A stretch of 64,000 nt of DNA from assembly GCA_030247855.1 (NCBI GenBank), contig JAPDRN010000090.1:62001-126000 (forward strand). The letters are read 5' to 3'. This DNA comes from Knufia peltigerae (taxonomy: Eukaryota > Ascomycota > Eurotiomycetes > Chaetothyriales > Trichomeriaceae). Under the pieces are notes generated by a model. It saw nothing but the letters and a program-made list of their open reading frames with translations, was not told the origin of the DNA and did not search any database. The position numbers and the translations under genes are program-made. Shown one piece after another: positions 23,485 through 33,369 of the stretch. Position 1 is the stretch's first letter; each line of letters begins with the position of its first letter.

Positions 23485-24093
23485 CGCAGGTGGTGACTTG
23501 AACTGGTGGCTTTCGGGTCACCCAATCGCTCCAAGGAGGAAAGAGAGAGACGCGTGAATAGGCGACAACAACAGTATCTCAGTTTCGCGGTGTCTGAAGC
23601 GTGAAGTGATGAGTGAACGCGGACAAACTGAGGAGCAGACTTGAAGTCGATGGAGATTTTGCAGGCAGGGGCGGAAGAACGAGACCCCGAGTTTCTCCTC
23701 GCCTCCGCTTGTAGTGGTTCTCTAGCCTCCTTGCTGCCTATTAGCGGGGCCTAGCACGCCTACTGCGGGGATGATGGAGGGGCAATCAGGGGTTACTTGG
23801 GGAGCCCATTGGGGCTACAACCCTTGTTATCGCCTCCCCCAATGGTAATACCCTAGGTGGGTGCTCAGTGAAGGGCAAGTGCGAAGTATTACTCCGTAGC
23901 TACTTGAGCATTCAAAGTTTCAATTCCCTCCACCACAATTCACCTAATCCCATGTAGCCGGAATGGAACTTGATTCCCGGCCACAGCACTCTGTTCCAAT
24001 TTCTGGTCATTCGTCCAGCATGGCCATTGTTGAAAGTCTTAGTTCTCACTATATAATGTTCCAAGACCTGTTCGAAAGATCTTGAGATCAACA
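23485..24093. promoter_or_regulatory. Shared divergent promoter, regulator / alcohol dehydrogenase
   Basis: The 609 bases separate the start codons of the minus-strand Zn2Cys6 gene and the plus-strand dehydrogenase. A palindromic-type word TACTCCGTA lies near 23889. I could not define an operator by eye. The head-to-head arrangement is the typical setting for a pathway regulator and its target. Confidence 0.45.
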
Positions 24094-25307
24094 ATGGAGA
24101 CCGCCACGATCCCCACCAGCACGCATCCTGCGCTGCGCATCCATGCCCGCGAAAAGCTCCAGCTTGATAACATTCCTTCTTTGTAAGTTTCTAGCGACAC
24201 TCCTCCGAGGCATTTCAAGACGAGCTGGCGAGCTAATCGCTGCTACTTAGACCTTGCGGACCAAACGAAGTTCGACTCAAGATTGCCTACTGTGGGATTT
24301 GCGGCTCAGACATTCATGAATATCAGGCACTCCCTATTTTTGCTCCGCCACCTGGTGGCAAGCATCATGCTACGGGAGTTGAACTTCCCGTGGTCATGGG
24401 CCACGAAATGTCGGGCACTGTGACAGAGGTTGGGTCAGCGGTCCGAGACCTGGAGGTTGGCCAAAACGTGGCGGTCTGTCCCTCGTTGGATGATCGATCT
24501 TACAATGAACCGCCGTGCTCATCTTGTCGCAGGGGCAAGGTCAATATCTGCAAGCGTTTTGCCACCTATGGACTGAGTGCCCGGGGAGGAGGTTTTTCGA
24601 CTGAGATCGTGGTGAAAGACTTCAATTGCTTCCCTCTTCCAAGTTCAGTGTCACTGAAAGTGGGTGCCCTGACCGAGCCTCTCGCCGTGGCCTGGCACAG
24701 CATTCGGACATCGGGATTCCAGAAAGGTCAGACGGCACTCATTCTTGGCGCAGGTCCCATCGGGCTTGCCATTTTGCTCTTACTCAAAGTGTGGGATGCC
24801 AGTAAAGTGGTCGTGACTGAAGTTACGGAAGCAAGACAGCTACAAGCACAAAAGTTCGGTGCTGACCTAGTTATCAATCCTATACAAAAGCCCGCAGGCA
24901 GCTCAAGCCAAGTGCCTACGGACCCCGTGGTGGATGCCATCTGGACCTTCTCTGAAGACGGTGTTGATGTTGCCTTTGACGCAACCGGTCTCCAATCGAC
25001 CTTAGACACTGCCTTGGCAGCCACACGACCTGGAGGGACTATTTTCAACGTTGCCATACACGAGAAACCGCTATCTTTGAACCTGAACGACATTGGATTT
25101 CGTGAGAAACGCCTCCTTGGGGGAATCTGCTACACCAAGGAAGACTATGAACAAGTGATCAATGCGATGGAGTCTGGGAAGATTCCATTTGAGCAGATGA
25201 TTACTTCAGTCGTACCTCTAACAAACGCAATCGAGGGCGGCTTCATGGAGCTGATCCGGAACAAAGCGAAGCATGTCAAGATCTTGATCCAGCCTGACCA
25301 AGACTAG
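24094..25307 (+). CDS. Zinc-dependent alcohol/polyol dehydrogenase (butanediol-type)
   Basis: Two exons (24094-24182 and 24251-25307) join in phase to 381 residues of the medium-chain dehydrogenase family. Catalytic zinc ligands are the Cys in YCGICGSDIHEY and the His and Glu in VVMGHEMSG. A structural zinc lobe has four cysteines (VC, PC, SC, IC around PPCSSCRRGKVNIC). The NAD-binding fold has LILGAGPIGLAILLL. The arrangement resembles (R,R)-butanediol and sorbitol dehydrogenases, oxidising secondary alcohols with NAD. It is paired head to head with the Zn2Cys6 gene on its left and is convergent with another member of the same family on its right. Confidence 0.88.
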
Positions 25308-25672
25308 CCTTATTACCGACTCCCCGCCATTGACAACATTATCTCAGTGTAGAGAGTTGCTTGTTAGTCCAGCTAAAACGCAATATGACAACTATTTGAT
25401 TGACCAGCCCGGGCTTCTGGGGGGGAATCTCCATACCTTGACGTTAATCCGCCCGCCACTGCAATACAATCAGACGAAGTTGTATTGCCGAAGGCCAAAA
25501 TCATATAGGCTAGGCGGCGTTTCGCCGGGCAAGCATATAGCCGGAAGTTCCCGCGCATTAAATGCAGATTAGGTGGAACAAGGCTGAGAGCTGCGTGGAC
25601 GGACCTGCAGGTACCAAATTGTGCGCTCCGTTGCTGTGGTCTAACAAGGGATACAGAAGGAGACAACAATGT
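25308..25672. other. Convergent intergenic, no feature seen
   Basis: The 365 bases between the 3' ends of two dehydrogenase genes hold only short chance frames and presumably both 3' untranslated regions. Confidence 0.6.
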
Positions 25673-26794
25673 TCAATGATTCGAGGTAATGATACACTTG
25701 ATGAGATCCTTGGGCTTGTCAACAACCAATTGCAACGCGTCGGCGGCTTGCTGCAAGTCGAACCTGTGGGTGATCAGGGGCTTGACGTCCAGCTGCCCAG
25801 AAGCGATCATATCAATGGCGGTGCGAAATGTGTTGGCATACCTCCATAGTGACAAGAGGTCGACCTCTCTCGCCGCCGCTGCTCCCACGTTGATGTTCTG
25901 AACCGGCTGTCCCATTCCCACAATCACCACCTTGCCGCCCGGCGCAGCACAATGGATCCCAATGTTTACGCAGGTGTCGACGCCCGTACATTCGAACACG
26001 ACCTCCGCCAAACCCCATCCCTCGCCCTCCTTCTCAAGCATCTGTGCAGCCAGCCTCTTGGCCATGTCCGGCTTTGATTCTCCCTCTTTGGTACGGATAG
26101 GAATCTCAAACACACCATCGGCAAATCCTTGTCGCCTCGAGAAGTCCAGCCTCGCGCCATCAACGTCCACCATGCCAACCCATCTGGCCCCATTGACGCG
26201 TGCCACCGCAGCACAAAACAATCCGATCGCACCGGCTCCGAGTACCACCACTCTCATGCCACCCCTGACTTTGGCCCTTCGCACCGCATGGATCGCCACA
26301 CTCAATGGCTCGATCATGGCGGCCTCTTCCCAGCTCATGGTCCGAGGTAGCGCATACACCCATGGCGCAGGGTGCGTGTACCTGGCTTGTAGCGTTCCCT
26401 GAACTGGTGGGTTCGCACTGGCGCTGCCACTGAACTTCAGCCGGGGACAAAGGTTGTATCTGCCACTGCGACAGACATTGCACCTCTCGCACGGCCGCTG
26501 TGGCTCAATCGCCACTCGGTCTCCGACCCTCAAACCCAGTCCTAACGACTCCACGTCACGGCCTAGCGCGATGATCATCCCTGCAGCCTCGTGCCCAAGT
26601 ACCAGAGGCGTGGTGACCACGAACATGCCATTGCGGCCGGCTGAGTAGTAGTGCATGTCCGTACCACAAATGCCTGTGGCACGTGGAGCAATGAGGACTT
26701 CGTGTGGGAGCGGAGTGGGCGTTGCGACCTGCGTCAATCGGAGGTCGCTGGCACCGTGCAGCAGAGCAGCAACATGAGTCGAGCTTGTAGACAT
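25673..26794 (-). CDS. Sorbitol/xylitol-type zinc dehydrogenase
   Basis: An uninterrupted frame encodes 373 residues of the polyol subgroup of medium-chain dehydrogenases. Catalytic zinc ligands are visible in GICGTDMHYY and VLGHEAAG, with the second Glu in MIEPLSVAIHA. The structural zinc lobe is PCERCNVCRSGRYNLC. The coenzyme fold has VVLGAGAIGLFCAAVA followed by an acidic VDVDGARL, indicating NAD rather than NADP preference. Sorbitol, xylitol and L-arabinitol dehydrogenases share this form and cannot be separated here. With the SDR and aldo-keto reductase nearby it would complete a reduction/oxidation route between aldoses and ketoses (inference). Confidence 0.88.
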   Translation of the reverse strand: MSTSSTHVAALLHGASDLRLTQVATPTPLPHEVLIAPRATGICGTDMHYYSAGRNGMFVVTTPLVLGHEAAGMIIALGRDVESLGLGLRVGDRVAIEPQRPCERCNVCRSGRYNLCPRLKFSGSASANPPVQGTLQARYTHPAPWVYALPRTMSWEEAAMIEPLSVAIHAVRRAKVRGGMRVVVLGAGAIGLFCAAVARVNGARWVGMVDVDGARLDFSRRQGFADGVFEIPIRTKEGESKPDMAKRLAAQMLEKEGEGWGLAEVVFECTGVDTCVNIGIHCAAPGGKVVIVGMGQPVQNINVGAAAAREVDLLSLWRYANTFRTAIDMIASGQLDVKPLITHRFDLQQAADALQLVVDKPKDLIKCIITSNH

Positions 26795-27769
26795 ATTGGA
26801 AAGACTTAAGCCGATAGCAACGTTTGAAATTATCGAATTGATAGGGTCAAGGAGCTTCTGGATAACTCGTCTCTAGAGACACCAAGAACAAACGGTATAG
26901 GGAGTGGTGGACTGCAGCTGACAGAATTCAATATGTGTCTTCCTCGTGTTTCTTGATACACCAAAGTCGTAACCGATCTGGTCTTTCCTTGCCGGCGGCT
27001 CTGCAGCACCAATGGGTCTTTCAGTTATCTCAATGACCGGTCGCTTCGTCCTTTTAACGTGCGTTCAGAAGTGGCTTTATTGCGATTTCTTCCGATGAAT
27101 AAAAATGCCAGAAGAACAAAGTAACCCAATGCTACGGCGTAAACGAAAAGCGTGGTGATTAGTGCCAGTGCTACAAATTTACGGCGAACGGCGTCCTTTC
27201 CGTGTACAATAAGCACACTCCGGTCTCCAGGTGACAGCCGAAGGTGTGGGAAGAGCACCAGCGGGTCAGGGTACGTGAAAAGGACAAGCAGGCGAACGGT
27301 TGACATTCGATACACATCCATCGACCGGTACGCTAATCGCCCCCTTTTCCCTCGGCCAGCTTGCGAAGGCGGAGCCTGGTGGGCAAGGAACTTCATCATA
27401 TAGCCGCAATGGCCCGGGAAGGGAATAGGCAAGGCTCAGATCTGGGCCAAGGCGTTATGTAAAAGGCATCATGCTCATGGATCGACTCCCGACAAGAGCT
27501 ACCACCTAAGGAGCTAGAGGAAGAGGACATTGGGGTAAAAAAGCGAGAAATAAGAACCATATGTCTTTCGAATGGTTAACATGATCGTTCAGGCGGCTAA
27601 GCCTTATACAGAGACTCTGAGGACTCATTTGTGCGTTCTGTGCGATCGAAGGCAGGGTGTCTGAAGCCAGCGGCATTGGCTCAACCCGCAGCCCGACATC
27701 CCATTGGATGCTGCTCCTCCGTTTCGTACTCTATGTGCTAGATAGGCAAACAAAACACATCGTACCCCT
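26795..27769. other. Intergenic region with one doubtful membrane ORF
   Basis: This lies upstream of the sorbitol-type dehydrogenase and downstream of the flavin monooxygenase, both minus strand. Apart from the doubtful ORF at 27025-27432 I see nothing. Confidence 0.5.
27025..27432 (-). CDS. Doubtful small membrane protein ORF
   Basis: A 135-residue open frame contains one strongly hydrophobic segment of about 29 residues near its C-terminal end, beginning FVALALITTLFVYAVALGYF and flanked by basic residues, which would form a single membrane helix. I do not recognise a family. It could be a small membrane protein or a chance frame. No intron signals or conserved motifs support it strongly. 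Confidence 0.25.
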   Translation of the reverse strand: MPIPFPGHCGYMMKFLAHQAPPSQAGRGKRGRLAYRSMDVYRMSTVRLLVLFTYPDPLVLFPHLRLSPGDRSVLIVHGKDAVRRKFVALALITTLFVYAVALGYFVLLAFLFIGRNRNKATSERTLKGRSDRSLR

Positions 27770-29413
27770 TCACAGCACCTTCTGCTTCAACATGTCCATA
27801 GTAGGACCTAATAGGTGGAACCTTCTGCTGAGTAGAACCGGTAAAAAGACCCCAAAACAAGCCAACGTCGCCGCCACCTTCCATGCCGGGTGTAGGGGGT
27901 GTGTGCCTTTGCCGCCGTAGAGGTTAAAGTCCTTCCACACCGGCCAATAGAGCTGGTACCAGAACTTCCAGGTTTCGTCGGGGTAGTTTGTGGTATTGCG
28001 CCCGGCGGCGTCCAGGTTCCAGTTGCTGCAGCCGGCATTCCAGACCATGGACTTCAGCCGGGCCTGGACAATGTTGACGTCGCGATGCTCTGCAGCTTCC
28101 TTGACGTCGATGACTTGAAAGTCTCCGCGGAGGATCGGTTTCACCATAGTCTTAATAATGTACTCCACTTGCACCTCGTTGGTATAGATGACCGAGTTGT
28201 GCGCGGGAAAAGCATTGGGGCCGAACACTATCCCGAAATTCGGGAAGCCCGTCACAAATGTCGCCTTGTACGCCTGTGCGCCTCTCGTGTCTTTCCAGTG
28301 TTCGTTCAGGCTGACACCACCGACACCCTTGACAGTAATGGGAGACAAAAATTCCTGGATCTTAAAGCCTGTGCTTAAGATGATTGCGTCAACATCGATA
28401 CTTTGTTGAGGCGTTCGTAGACCGGTCTCGATGATTTCTAGAATGGGCTCCGCTGAGACTTCGATGTTAGGACTGTGGAGACTCTCGAGGTATCCAGGGT
28501 CGAAGATACGTCGTTTACACCCGAGTGGGAATTGGGGAATAAGGAGATCATGGTACTTCTTTGGTGCAGTTGCCATCATGTAGGTCTTAGCCTGTTTGGT
28601 GGCAGCGGCGCGGTTACGTATCGATCGGGCTGTCTCGGATTGGTATAGATTGTGAAGGGCGTCCGTATTCTTCCACAGATAGTAGCGGTAGATGCGGTTC
28701 CAGAGGGGCAAGTAGCGAAAGCACCATTTTTGGAAATCGGTGAAGTTGCTGTTAGGTCTTTCATTGATCCATTGAGGTGACCGTTGAAATTGGTATACCT
28801 GCACCGCTTCTTTAACCACATACGGGACAAGTTGAGCGGCGGAGCAGCCATTGCCGACCACAGCGACGCGCTTGCCCTTCAGGGATACATTATGATTCCA
28901 GCGCGCGGAATGCCATATGTCGCCTCTGAACTTCTCGTGGCCGGGGATATTACAGTCTTTGGGTATGGATATAGTGCCCACGCAGGATACCAGCATTTCT
29001 GCTTCCTTGTGGAAGACATGGTTGTCGTCGAGGTCCCGAAGAGTCACCCGCCAGACTGACTTCTCTTCGATCCAAGCGGCCTCTACCACCTCCACTCCGA
29101 GTCGCACATGGGGTCTAACCTCGAACTTGTCGACCGTGTCTTGCAGATATTGAAGAATCTCAGATTGCTCGGCGAACCGCTTCGACCAATCGGGGTTCAG
29201 GTTGAAGGAGAAGGAGTAGAGGTGAGAGTCGACATCGCAGCCCACGCCAGGGTACGTGTTGAGGTACCAGGTACCCCCGATAGATCTCTCCCTTTCGTAA
29301 ACAACAAAATTATCGTATCCCAGCTGTGATCTAAGACGCGCAGAGAGCGCAATGCCAGCAACCCCGCACCCAATGACAATAAGGCGTGGCTCTGCTGTCC
29401 GGCGTGTAGGCAT
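27770..29413 (-). CDS. Flavin-containing (Baeyer-Villiger-type) monooxygenase
   Basis: A single frame of 547 residues has the two nucleotide-binding motifs of class B flavin monooxygenases: GCGVAGIALSARL near the N-terminus for FAD and VGNGCSAAQLVPYV in the middle for NADPH. Between them is FRGDIWHSARW, which fits the Baeyer-Villiger fingerprint F-x-G-x3-H-x3-W. WYLNTYPGVGCDVDSHLYSF is also typical of this class. A hydrophobic C-terminal segment (about residues 513-530) may anchor the protein to a membrane. The reaction would be oxygen insertion next to a ketone to give an ester or lactone; the substrate is unknown. It shares a 440-base promoter with the divergent transketolase-like gene, suggesting co-expression. 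Confidence 0.88.
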   Translation of the reverse strand: MPTRRTAEPRLIVIGCGVAGIALSARLRSQLGYDNFVVYERERSIGGTWYLNTYPGVGCDVDSHLYSFSFNLNPDWSKRFAEQSEILQYLQDTVDKFEVRPHVRLGVEVVEAAWIEEKSVWRVTLRDLDDNHVFHKEAEMLVSCVGTISIPKDCNIPGHEKFRGDIWHSARWNHNVSLKGKRVAVVGNGCSAAQLVPYVVKEAVQVYQFQRSPQWINERPNSNFTDFQKWCFRYLPLWNRIYRYYLWKNTDALHNLYQSETARSIRNRAAATKQAKTYMMATAPKKYHDLLIPQFPLGCKRRIFDPGYLESLHSPNIEVSAEPILEIIETGLRTPQQSIDVDAIILSTGFKIQEFLSPITVKGVGGVSLNEHWKDTRGAQAYKATFVTGFPNFGIVFGPNAFPAHNSVIYTNEVQVEYIIKTMVKPILRGDFQVIDVKEAAEHRDVNIVQARLKSMVWNAGCSNWNLDAAGRNTTNYPDETWKFWYQLYWPVWKDFNLYGGKGTHPLHPAWKVAATLACFGVFLPVLLSRRFHLLGPTMDMLKQKVL

Positions 29414-29853
29414 TGCGCGAGTATGTAAAGTCAGGACTTTCCGCTCGACTCGGATTATTTCTGCAAATTCTGCATATCTAAGAAACCTTTCCAGACTTCG
29501 AGCTCACACTATATATCAAAAGCAGCCTGTTGTGGACCAGCTGCTTGTCCATGTAGCCTTGAGGGACAGCTCCCAGCCGATATAATCGTACGAGGATTGG
29601 TTCCGGTTATATGGCGGTGGTCTGAGATTCCCGGACGAGAACCGCATTCAGCTTCCCGGTGGTACGTTGTGGGCCTTGGTGAAGAATAGGCGATCATGGC
29701 GATGTCGGGAAAATTGTACAAGGAGTAGATCCCGACGGAGCTGGGACTGCTGTGTATTTCTCGCTGGAAGAAATGCTCGAACCGTTGCAGATATAATGGG
29801 GTACAAAGTCCTGACGGAGAATGGAGGATCGGTCATTGTGAGCGGATGCATTG
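29414..29853. promoter_or_regulatory. Shared divergent promoter, monooxygenase / transketolase
   Basis: The 440 bases between the two start codons must contain both promoters. I see no clear operator or TATA element by eye. The head-to-head arrangement suggests joint regulation. Confidence 0.45.
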
Positions 29854-31974
29854 ATGGCAAACATGCCTAGTATCACGAACGGACCTTCTACCACAGTCAA
29901 TGGCGCTTCTGCTCCATCCATCATGACCGACGATGAACAAGCAGTTCGAGACCTGAGGAAGGTCATCATCGATATCTGTCGACAGAACGGCGGTGGCCAT
30001 GGAGGGTCGGCGATTGGGATGGTGCCCCTGGGCGTGGCTCTGTGGTGCCATACAATGAGATACAATCCAAAGAATACCGACTGGTTCGATCGAGATCGAT
30101 TCGTGCTGTCGAATGGCCACGCTGCTATGTTCATCTACACCATGTTATATGCGACCGGATATCCCGAAATGACGTTAGACGAGTTGAAGCTGTACGGCTC
30201 GGCCAAGGCAGTCGACCCGGAGACTGGCAAATGGACGGCCACACTGTGCCATGGTCATCCTGAACTTGACGTTCCAGGCATCGAAGTCACTACTGGACCG
30301 CTTGGTCAAGGGATAGCGAATGCGGTAGGCCTCGCTATCGCCTCGAAGCACTTGGCAGCAACCTTTAACAAGCCAGGCTACGACATCGTTCGTTCTCGAA
30401 TCTACTGCGCCACTGGCGATGGATGTCTTCAGGAAGGAGTCGCCCAGGAGGCCATGGCTCTTGCAGGTCATCTGCAGCTCGATAACCTTGTTCTCTGCTA
30501 CGACAACAACCAGGTCACCTGTGATGGCCCCCTGGAGTGGATTGTGTCCGAAGACACCAACGCCAAAATGCGCGCAATAGGATGGAATGTTATCGACGTT
30601 TGCACAGGTGATACCTCGGTCGGCGATATTGTCTCAGCGCTGAAGCTTGCCCGGTCTACCAAGGGGAAGCCTACCTTCATCAACATCCGCACCACAATCG
30701 GTTACGGGACGTCCACCGCGGGCACTTTCAAGTCGCATCACGGCACCTATACTGATGCGGATGCCGCCTTCTACGCGTCTTCCGACGTATCAACCACACA
30801 TACTCTGTCAGAACAGACAAAAGCGTACCTCGCTGGGTCTGTGGCAAGAGGCCAAACTCTCGAAGAGAACTGGAATGACCTCCTTGTGGCTTACAATAAA
30901 GCTTACCCCACAGAAGCCCAGCTACTGTCCGACCGAATGAACGGCAAGGTCGACTATGAGACTGTCCTTTCTTCCATTCAAGTTCCCGAGGTCAACCAAG
31001 CTACCCGACAATTCAATGGCACCGTCTTCAATACCCTTATGTCACATATTCCAAACCTCATTGCTGGTGGCGCCGACCTTTGGAACAGCAATCAAATGGG
31101 CGACCAGTCGTCCCGGATCTTTTCCAGCAGGCACCCAGAGGGCCGCGTCATTCGTTATGGCATTCGCGAACATGCAATGGCATCCATCTCGAACGGACTA
31201 GCGGCCTACAGCCCCGGGACCATCATCCCTATCACGGCGACCTTCTTTATGTTCTACTTGTACGCAGCACCAGGCGTGCGTATGGGCGCACTAAGCCACC
31301 TCAAAGTTATCCATGTGGCCACCCATGACTCGATCGGCGAAGGCCAGAACGGTCCAACCCACCAGCCTGTCGAACTCGACTCTTTGTATCGAGCAATGCC
31401 ACACCTGGCGTATATCAGACCCTCGGATGCTGAAGAAGTAATAGGTGCATGGTCGACCGCTCTAGGTCCCGCAACCAAGGAGATGCCGGTCATCATCTCG
31501 CTGGCTAGGGACCCAGCAATCACCGCGATACCAAACACAGATCGAGCCAAGGTCGCACGAGGCGGATACGTGGTTGTCGAGCAGAGCGATGCCATTGTCA
31601 CTCTCATTTCTTGCGGCTCGGAACTGCAATTCGCCATAGCGGCGGCGAAGCAGCTTACAGAGCAGCACAACATTGTGACGCGGGTGGCAAGTATGCCGTG
31701 CATCAGACTGTTCGAAACCCAATCTGAGACATACCAGAATGAAGTGCTCGGGGTAACGGAACATGTGGTCAGCATCGAAGCCTATGTCAGTAGCATGTGG
31801 GCAAGGTTTTGTACAGCAAGCGTAGCGATGGATGACTTTGGGTATTCAGGAGCAGGCATTGAAAACTTCAGGAGGTTTGGCATTGACGATGTCGGGATTG
31901 TCAAGAAGGTGAAGGAGCTCCTGCAAATCAGCACATCGGGGAAGGGCAGAGCAAGATGGAGGTTGTTGAAGTAG
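29854..31974 (+). CDS. Transketolase family, dihydroxyacetone-synthase-like
   Basis: A single frame of 706 residues from ATG 29854 covers all three transketolase domains. The thiamine-diphosphate motif is ATGDGCLQEG through YDNNQVTCDG; substrate-site text includes CHGHPELDVPGIEVTTGPLG; the pyrimidine domain has YGIREHAMASISNGLAAY and THDSIGEGQNGPTHQPVE. The loop FKSHHGTY, where ordinary transketolases have an HG.P motif, and the length near 706 are closer to dihydroxyacetone synthases of fungi than to pentose-phosphate transketolase (recalled, not searched). The C-terminus RWRLLK lacks a canonical PTS1, unlike yeast peroxisomal dihydroxyacetone synthase. The role is C2 transfer between sugar phosphates, or from xylulose-5-phosphate to formaldehyde. 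It shares a promoter with the flavin monooxygenase. Confidence 0.88.
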   Translation: MANMPSITNGPSTTVNGASAPSIMTDDEQAVRDLRKVIIDICRQNGGGHGGSAIGMVPLGVALWCHTMRYNPKNTDWFDRDRFVLSNGHAAMFIYTMLYATGYPEMTLDELKLYGSAKAVDPETGKWTATLCHGHPELDVPGIEVTTGPLGQGIANAVGLAIASKHLAATFNKPGYDIVRSRIYCATGDGCLQEGVAQEAMALAGHLQLDNLVLCYDNNQVTCDGPLEWIVSEDTNAKMRAIGWNVIDVCTGDTSVGDIVSALKLARSTKGKPTFINIRTTIGYGTSTAGTFKSHHGTYTDADAAFYASSDVSTTHTLSEQTKAYLAGSVARGQTLEENWNDLLVAYNKAYPTEAQLLSDRMNGKVDYETVLSSIQVPEVNQATRQFNGTVFNTLMSHIPNLIAGGADLWNSNQMGDQSSRIFSSRHPEGRVIRYGIREHAMASISNGLAAYSPGTIIPITATFFMFYLYAAPGVRMGALSHLKVIHVATHDSIGEGQNGPTHQPVELDSLYRAMPHLAYIRPSDAEEVIGAWSTALGPATKEMPVIISLARDPAITAIPNTDRAKVARGGYVVVEQSDAIVTLISCGSELQFAIAAAKQLTEQHNIVTRVASMPCIRLFETQSETYQNEVLGVTEHVVSIEAYVSSMWARFCTASVAMDDFGYSGAGIENFRRFGIDDVGIVKKVKELLQISTSGKGRARWRLLK

Positions 31975-32586
31975 TGGCTCTAGGTAGAATTATGCCAGTG
32001 GCTATTAGTGTTAGGAATACATTATCAGGTTTCACTAGGGCTCGAGCTTCATCCAGTGGAGGATGGTCACAGCTTGCTCTCATGACCCTATGGTGTCAGT
32101 CTCGACAGAAATCAAGCAGAGCAAACAACCGGATAGGGGTACCGTTGAAGCTTTTTTCACAGCTTCTCATAGCCTTGGATTAACCGAAGTCCAAAGTCGG
32201 CATTGCACAGGACCAGTTGAGAGCTGATATTTTGCTAACAGTGATACTGAAGAGAGCCAGGTTGGCGAGTACTGTCGAGGGCCGATGGACGAGACGCGCT
32301 AGCAAGCTGGCCATAACCGAAAGACTCTTCGCCTTTATACATTCTGCCCGCGCGCATGGCCCGCAACTCGGGTGGAGCAACGGCTCTTTTGAGTGTGAGT
32401 TAGGGAGGCTGGCCTTTGCTGCTGGTTCAAAACCCGGGCTAGTGCTATTAACTATGGCGCATATTGCATGCTTCTATTCGAGCCATTCAGGAACGCGGTG
32501 GATTGCAACTCTACCAGAACTGAGCCTTCCTGGGCACAGTCTCTTTACCTCGAACTGCAAGCATCCTCCGCATTCTTCACGTCAGG
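31975..32586. other. Intergenic, no feature seen
   Basis: The 612 bases between the transketolase-like and SDR genes show no supported coding region. The downstream gene's promoter is expected at the right end. Confidence 0.6.
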
Positions 32587-33369
32587 ATGGCCGGAATACT
32601 TCGCAACAAAGTCATTGCCATCACAGGTGCGTCGCAAGGAATTGGGCGTGCCACGGCACTGGCATGTGCTCGACAAGGCGCCGATCTCGTCCTGCACCAC
32701 TTGGGGACCGAACAGACGACCTCTGACATCGGGGCGCTACAATCTGAACTCAGAGCAATCGATCAATCGCTACGGCACACCTCTTTCAGCGGCGACGTGG
32801 TCCTGCCAGAGACCGCGGCCAATTTGGTGGCCGAGGTTGTGGGCAGTTTTGGCCGTCTTGACGCCCTGATCAACAATGCAGGCATCTGCACATTCTCCGC
32901 CTTTCATGACGTTACGCAGGCTCTCTTGGAACGGCATATGTCGGTCAACTTCACGGCGGCTTACATGCTCACGCAGGCGGCCACAAAGCAAATGGTGTCC
33001 CAGGGGACCGGGGGCAGTGTCGTGTCTATCGCCTCCATTGCAGCCGTCCAAGGCTCGTCAGCCTTGACGCACTACGCGCCCACCAAGGCGGCCATCCTGG
33101 GCATGACTGTCGCCTGCGCGAGCGCCCTGGGCAGACATGGCATTCGGTTCAACAGCATCTGTCCCGGCACCATCGAGACCACCATGAACAAGGCTCACTT
33201 GGACCACAATGGCCAGCGCGAAGTCATGGCGGCGAAGACAGCGCTGGGCCGTCTGGGCACTCCCGAAGATATCGCCGGAGCAGCCGTCTTCTTCGCCAGC
33301 GATCTCAGTTCATACGTCACTGGGCAGTACCTGTTGGTGGACGGCGGTGCATCAATCCATTATGAGTGA
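32587..33369 (+). CDS. SDR, L-rhamnose-1-dehydrogenase-like
   Basis: A single exon encodes 260 residues. SDR motifs are the coenzyme loop TGASQGIG, the NNAG of VNNAG-type segments (LINNAGICTF), the catalytic Ser in VVSIASIAAV, Tyr-Lys in YAPTK, and the C-terminal YVTGQYLLVDGG. Overall form and several positions (ILRNKVIAITG at the start, THYAPTKAAIL, the CPGTIETTMN region, the length) closely follow fungal L-rhamnose 1-dehydrogenase as I recall it from Scheffersomyces stipitis. The expected reaction is oxidation of L-rhamnose or a related sugar to the lactone. The later pathway enzymes (lactonase, dehydratase, aldolase) are not in this window, so the substrate is unproven. Confidence 0.82.
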   Translation: MAGILRNKVIAITGASQGIGRATALACARQGADLVLHHLGTEQTTSDIGALQSELRAIDQSLRHTSFSGDVVLPETAANLVAEVVGSFGRLDALINNAGICTFSAFHDVTQALLERHMSVNFTAAYMLTQAATKQMVSQGTGGSVVSIASIAAVQGSSALTHYAPTKAAILGMTVACASALGRHGIRFNSICPGTIETTMNKAHLDHNGQREVMAAKTALGRLGTPEDIAGAAVFFASDLSSYVTGQYLLVDGGASIHYE

